Assembly (NCBI GenBank): GCA_938011325.1
Contig: CALLUD010000006.1
Coordinates: 248,001 to 312,000, forward strand
From: an uncultured Spartobacteria bacterium
GTDB taxonomy: Bacteria > Verrucomicrobiota > Verrucomicrobiia > Chthoniobacterales > JAATET01
DNA length: 64,000 nucleotides
Reading direction: 5' to 3'
Part shown: piece by piece, positions 62,498 through 64,000 of the stretch
Layout: every line of letters starts with the position of its first letter
Position numbering within the stretch: position 1 is the stretch's first letter
Made by a program: the position numbers and the translations under genes
Notes under the pieces: generated by a model
Told to the model about the DNA's origin: nothing
Databases searched by the model: none
The model's input: only the letters and a program-made list of their open reading frames with translations

Positions 62498-62520
62498 GAT
62501 GTCCAATGGAAATCCCTATT

Positions 62521-62539
62521 GCGATTGAATCTCAATCGC
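62521..62539. promoter_or_regulatory. Palindrome before the 142-residue hypothetical gene
   Basis: GCGATTGA-ATC-TCAATCGC is a perfect 8-3-8 inverted repeat ending 14 bp before the preferred ATG. It could be an operator or a hairpin masking translation initiation. Confidence 0.4.
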
Positions 62540-62553
62540 GTAAATTTGGGGTC

Positions 62554-62982
62554 ATGGCTTTTGATCGGGAAACGGCATCGACCCCTTCCACCTCGTGGCG
62601 GGTGGACGCGGCTCGCATTGTCGAGGAGCTCTTTCGCGAGGCCCCGACTGACGCCTGGGACCTCCTTCTCGACCTCCGGCAGAACCTGTTATACGGCTCC
62701 GATTGGGGCCGCACTCTCGATATTTTTCTCGCCTGTCGCGAGCAGCTCGAGCTCGACCAGTATCTTCCGTTTTTCCGTCTCCGGCGCCTTCTCGCCTCGA
62801 GCTTGAAGCTCGAAGCCCTTTCCCACACCGGTTCTCTGGAAGTCCGCTCGCTGGCGGAGCTTCTGCGCCGCCGTCCTCGCTCACTGGCGGACTTGGAGCG
62901 CACGGTCCGGCGGGAGCTTTTCGAGCACTCGCTCGAAATCACCGCCTGCAACGTGCCGCTTCGCCTCGTCGAGCGCGCCTGA
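62554..62982 (+). CDS. Helical protein of unknown function
   Basis: A 142-residue, mostly helical, charged protein that I do not recognise. Segments such as ARIVEELFREAPTDAWDLLL, GRTLDIFLACREQLELDQY and RRRPRSLADLERTVRRELFE show regular heptad-like spacing without a membrane helix or signal. The ATG at MAFDRETAS was chosen because a perfect palindrome lies just upstream; an ATG 16 codons earlier would place the palindrome inside the coding region. It lies between dps and uxaC. Confidence 0.55.
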   Translation: MAFDRETASTPSTSWRVDAARIVEELFREAPTDAWDLLLDLRQNLLYGSDWGRTLDIFLACREQLELDQYLPFFRLRRLLASSLKLEALSHTGSLEVRSLAELLRRRPRSLADLERTVRRELFEHSLEITACNVPLRLVERA

Positions 62983-63125
62983 TCGGCATTGGATCTTCGG
63001 GCTTTGCCGTGGACAGACGGCGACCGAATATCTATATTTCCTGACGCAAATTTTAAATAGAACCGGAGCCCGCCAGAAGAGAGACGCGGCACGCCGCTCG
63101 ACTTTCATCCGGGATCCCCTCCGCA

Positions 63126-64000
63126 ATGCCAGCCGCCCTCTCCCCTCTGAAGTCCTCCCAGCCGGTCCTGAGCGACGATTTTCTTCTGGAGACAAAAACC
63201 GCCCGCCGGCTCTTTCACGAAATCGCCGCCGGGCTGCCGATCGTCGATTTTCACAACCACCTCCCACCCGCGGACATCGCCGCCAACCGCCAGTTCGCAA
63301 ACCTCTGGGAGGCGTGGCTCGAAGGCGATCACTACAAGTGGCGGGCGATGCGCGCCCACGGCATCCCCGAGCATCTGATTTCGGGCGACAGCTCTCCACG
63401 CGAGAAATTTCTGGCATGGGCCGAAACGGTGTCGGCGACCTGGCGCAGCCCGCTCTACCATTGGACGCACCTCGAGCTCGCCCGCTATTTCGACATCCAG
63501 GTGGAGCTCACTCCCGAGACCGCGCAGGAGATTTGGGACGCCACCGAGACGCGACTGGCCGAGCCTCAGATGTCCACCCGCGGCCTCCTCGAGCAGCAGG
63601 GCGTTGAGATTGTTTGCACAACCGACGACCCGGCGGACCCGCTGCCTCATCATGAATCGTTTGCGCAGGAAACCTCGGCATTCCGCATGTTTCCGACGTT
63701 CCGTCCGGATGCCGGCATGGCTCTCACCGATCTCCCCGCGTGGAACGCCTGGGTTGACCGCCTCGCGGCAACCGCGCAAACCCCCATCGCCGACTTCGCC
63801 GATTTCCTCAGCGCACTGAAACGCCGTCACGATGCCTTCCACACGCTGGGCGCGCGTTTCTCGGACCACGGCCTCACCGCGATCCCCTTCGCAACCGCCA
63901 CCGATGCCGAGGTCGATACCATTTTCAAAAAGGCACGTTCCGGAGTTGAAACATCGAGCGAGGAGAGGGCGAAGTTCGTCACGCGCGTTCTCCTCGAAAT
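63126..64000 (+). CDS. uxaC: Glucuronate isomerase (3' truncated by the window)
   Basis: The first 291 codons of uronate isomerase, which converts D-glucuronate to D-fructuronate (or galacturonate to tagaturonate) at the start of uronate catabolism. The amidohydrolase-type start is clear: LSDDFLLETKTARRLFHEIA, metal ligands in PIVDFHNHLPPADIAANRQF, NLWEAWLEGDHYKWRAMRAHGI, YHWTHLELARYFDI, and the VCTTDDPADPLPHHE motif. The frame remains open at the window edge. It continues the theme of plant-type polysaccharide use with the GH2 and GH92 enzymes. Confidence 0.93.
   Translation, partial: MPAALSPLKSSQPVLSDDFLLETKTARRLFHEIAAGLPIVDFHNHLPPADIAANRQFANLWEAWLEGDHYKWRAMRAHGIPEHLISGDSSPREKFLAWAETVSATWRSPLYHWTHLELARYFDIQVELTPETAQEIWDATETRLAEPQMSTRGLLEQQGVEIVCTTDDPADPLPHHESFAQETSAFRMFPTFRPDAGMALTDLPAWNAWVDRLAATAQTPIADFADFLSALKRRHDAFHTLGARFSDHGLTAIPFATATDAEVDTIFKKARSGVETSSEERAKFVTRVLLE

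Overview
The window is high-GC, densely packed DNA from a Gram-negative bacterium. MlaA/MlaC lipid-transport genes imply an outer membrane. Several traits together point to the Verrucomicrobiota, without a firm genus: a PEP-CTERM sorting tag, LamG/thrombospondin-type-3-like surface repeats with an N-terminal 'NYxPxNxGQLK' motif, glucosyl-3-phosphoglycerate synthase, a tandem-domain ABC_sub_bind transporter and several secreted glycosidases. This is inference from gene content; no rRNA is present. I saw no tRNA, rRNA or CRISPR array by eye.

Layout. 1-1213: the end of mlaC and mlaA. 1318-6149: an acetyltransferase, a secreted phosphodiesterase/phosphatase, a host-attachment-like protein, an Fe-S uracil-DNA glycosylase and a MASE1 hybrid histidine kinase. 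6277-9550: a pentameric ligand-gated ion channel, a half-size DMT transporter and a PEP-CTERM subtilase-like protein. 9601-13178: gluQ, the 5-oxoprolinase operon pxpBCA and a peroxiredoxin. 13188-19625: an ABC operon (double substrate-binding protein, STAS protein, permease, ATPase) followed by a penicillin-binding-protein homologue lacking its catalytic serine. 19731-23283: a GH2 glycosidase and a PAS hybrid kinase. 23351-29835: a glucosylglycerate cluster (two glycosyltransferases, GH13_18 phosphorylase, HAD protein, GpgS). 29872-33427: a LemA/TPM/TPM operon, a ferritin-like protein with a histone-H1-like tail and a trypsin-like protease. 33647-43094: a GH92 mannosidase, carB and a second GH2 enzyme.

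43187-52108 is the most accessory part. It holds an IS256-family element containing three consecutive perfect hairpins, about 540 bp of gene-free palindromic GC-rich DNA, and a four-gene surface operon. That operon encodes a SPEEL-repeat secreted protein, a YadA-head-like protein, a 1544-residue LamG protein ending in a complete zinc amidase, and an overlapping membrane-anchored protein. The layout and the drop in GC over the amidase and last gene resemble a polymorphic toxin with an immunity gene; this is a hypothesis.

52238-64000 returns to housekeeping and envelope functions: a HAD/helical-domain chimera, fusA with a strong terminator, mgtE, small lipoproteins, a Tat-exported multicopper oxidase, a GT1-type glycosyltransferase, dps behind a Fur/PerR-like palindrome, and the 5' part of uxaC. 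Many genes overlap by ATGA, so transcription units are compact. Recurring themes are polysaccharide and uronate breakdown, compatible-solute metabolism and oxidative or envelope stress.
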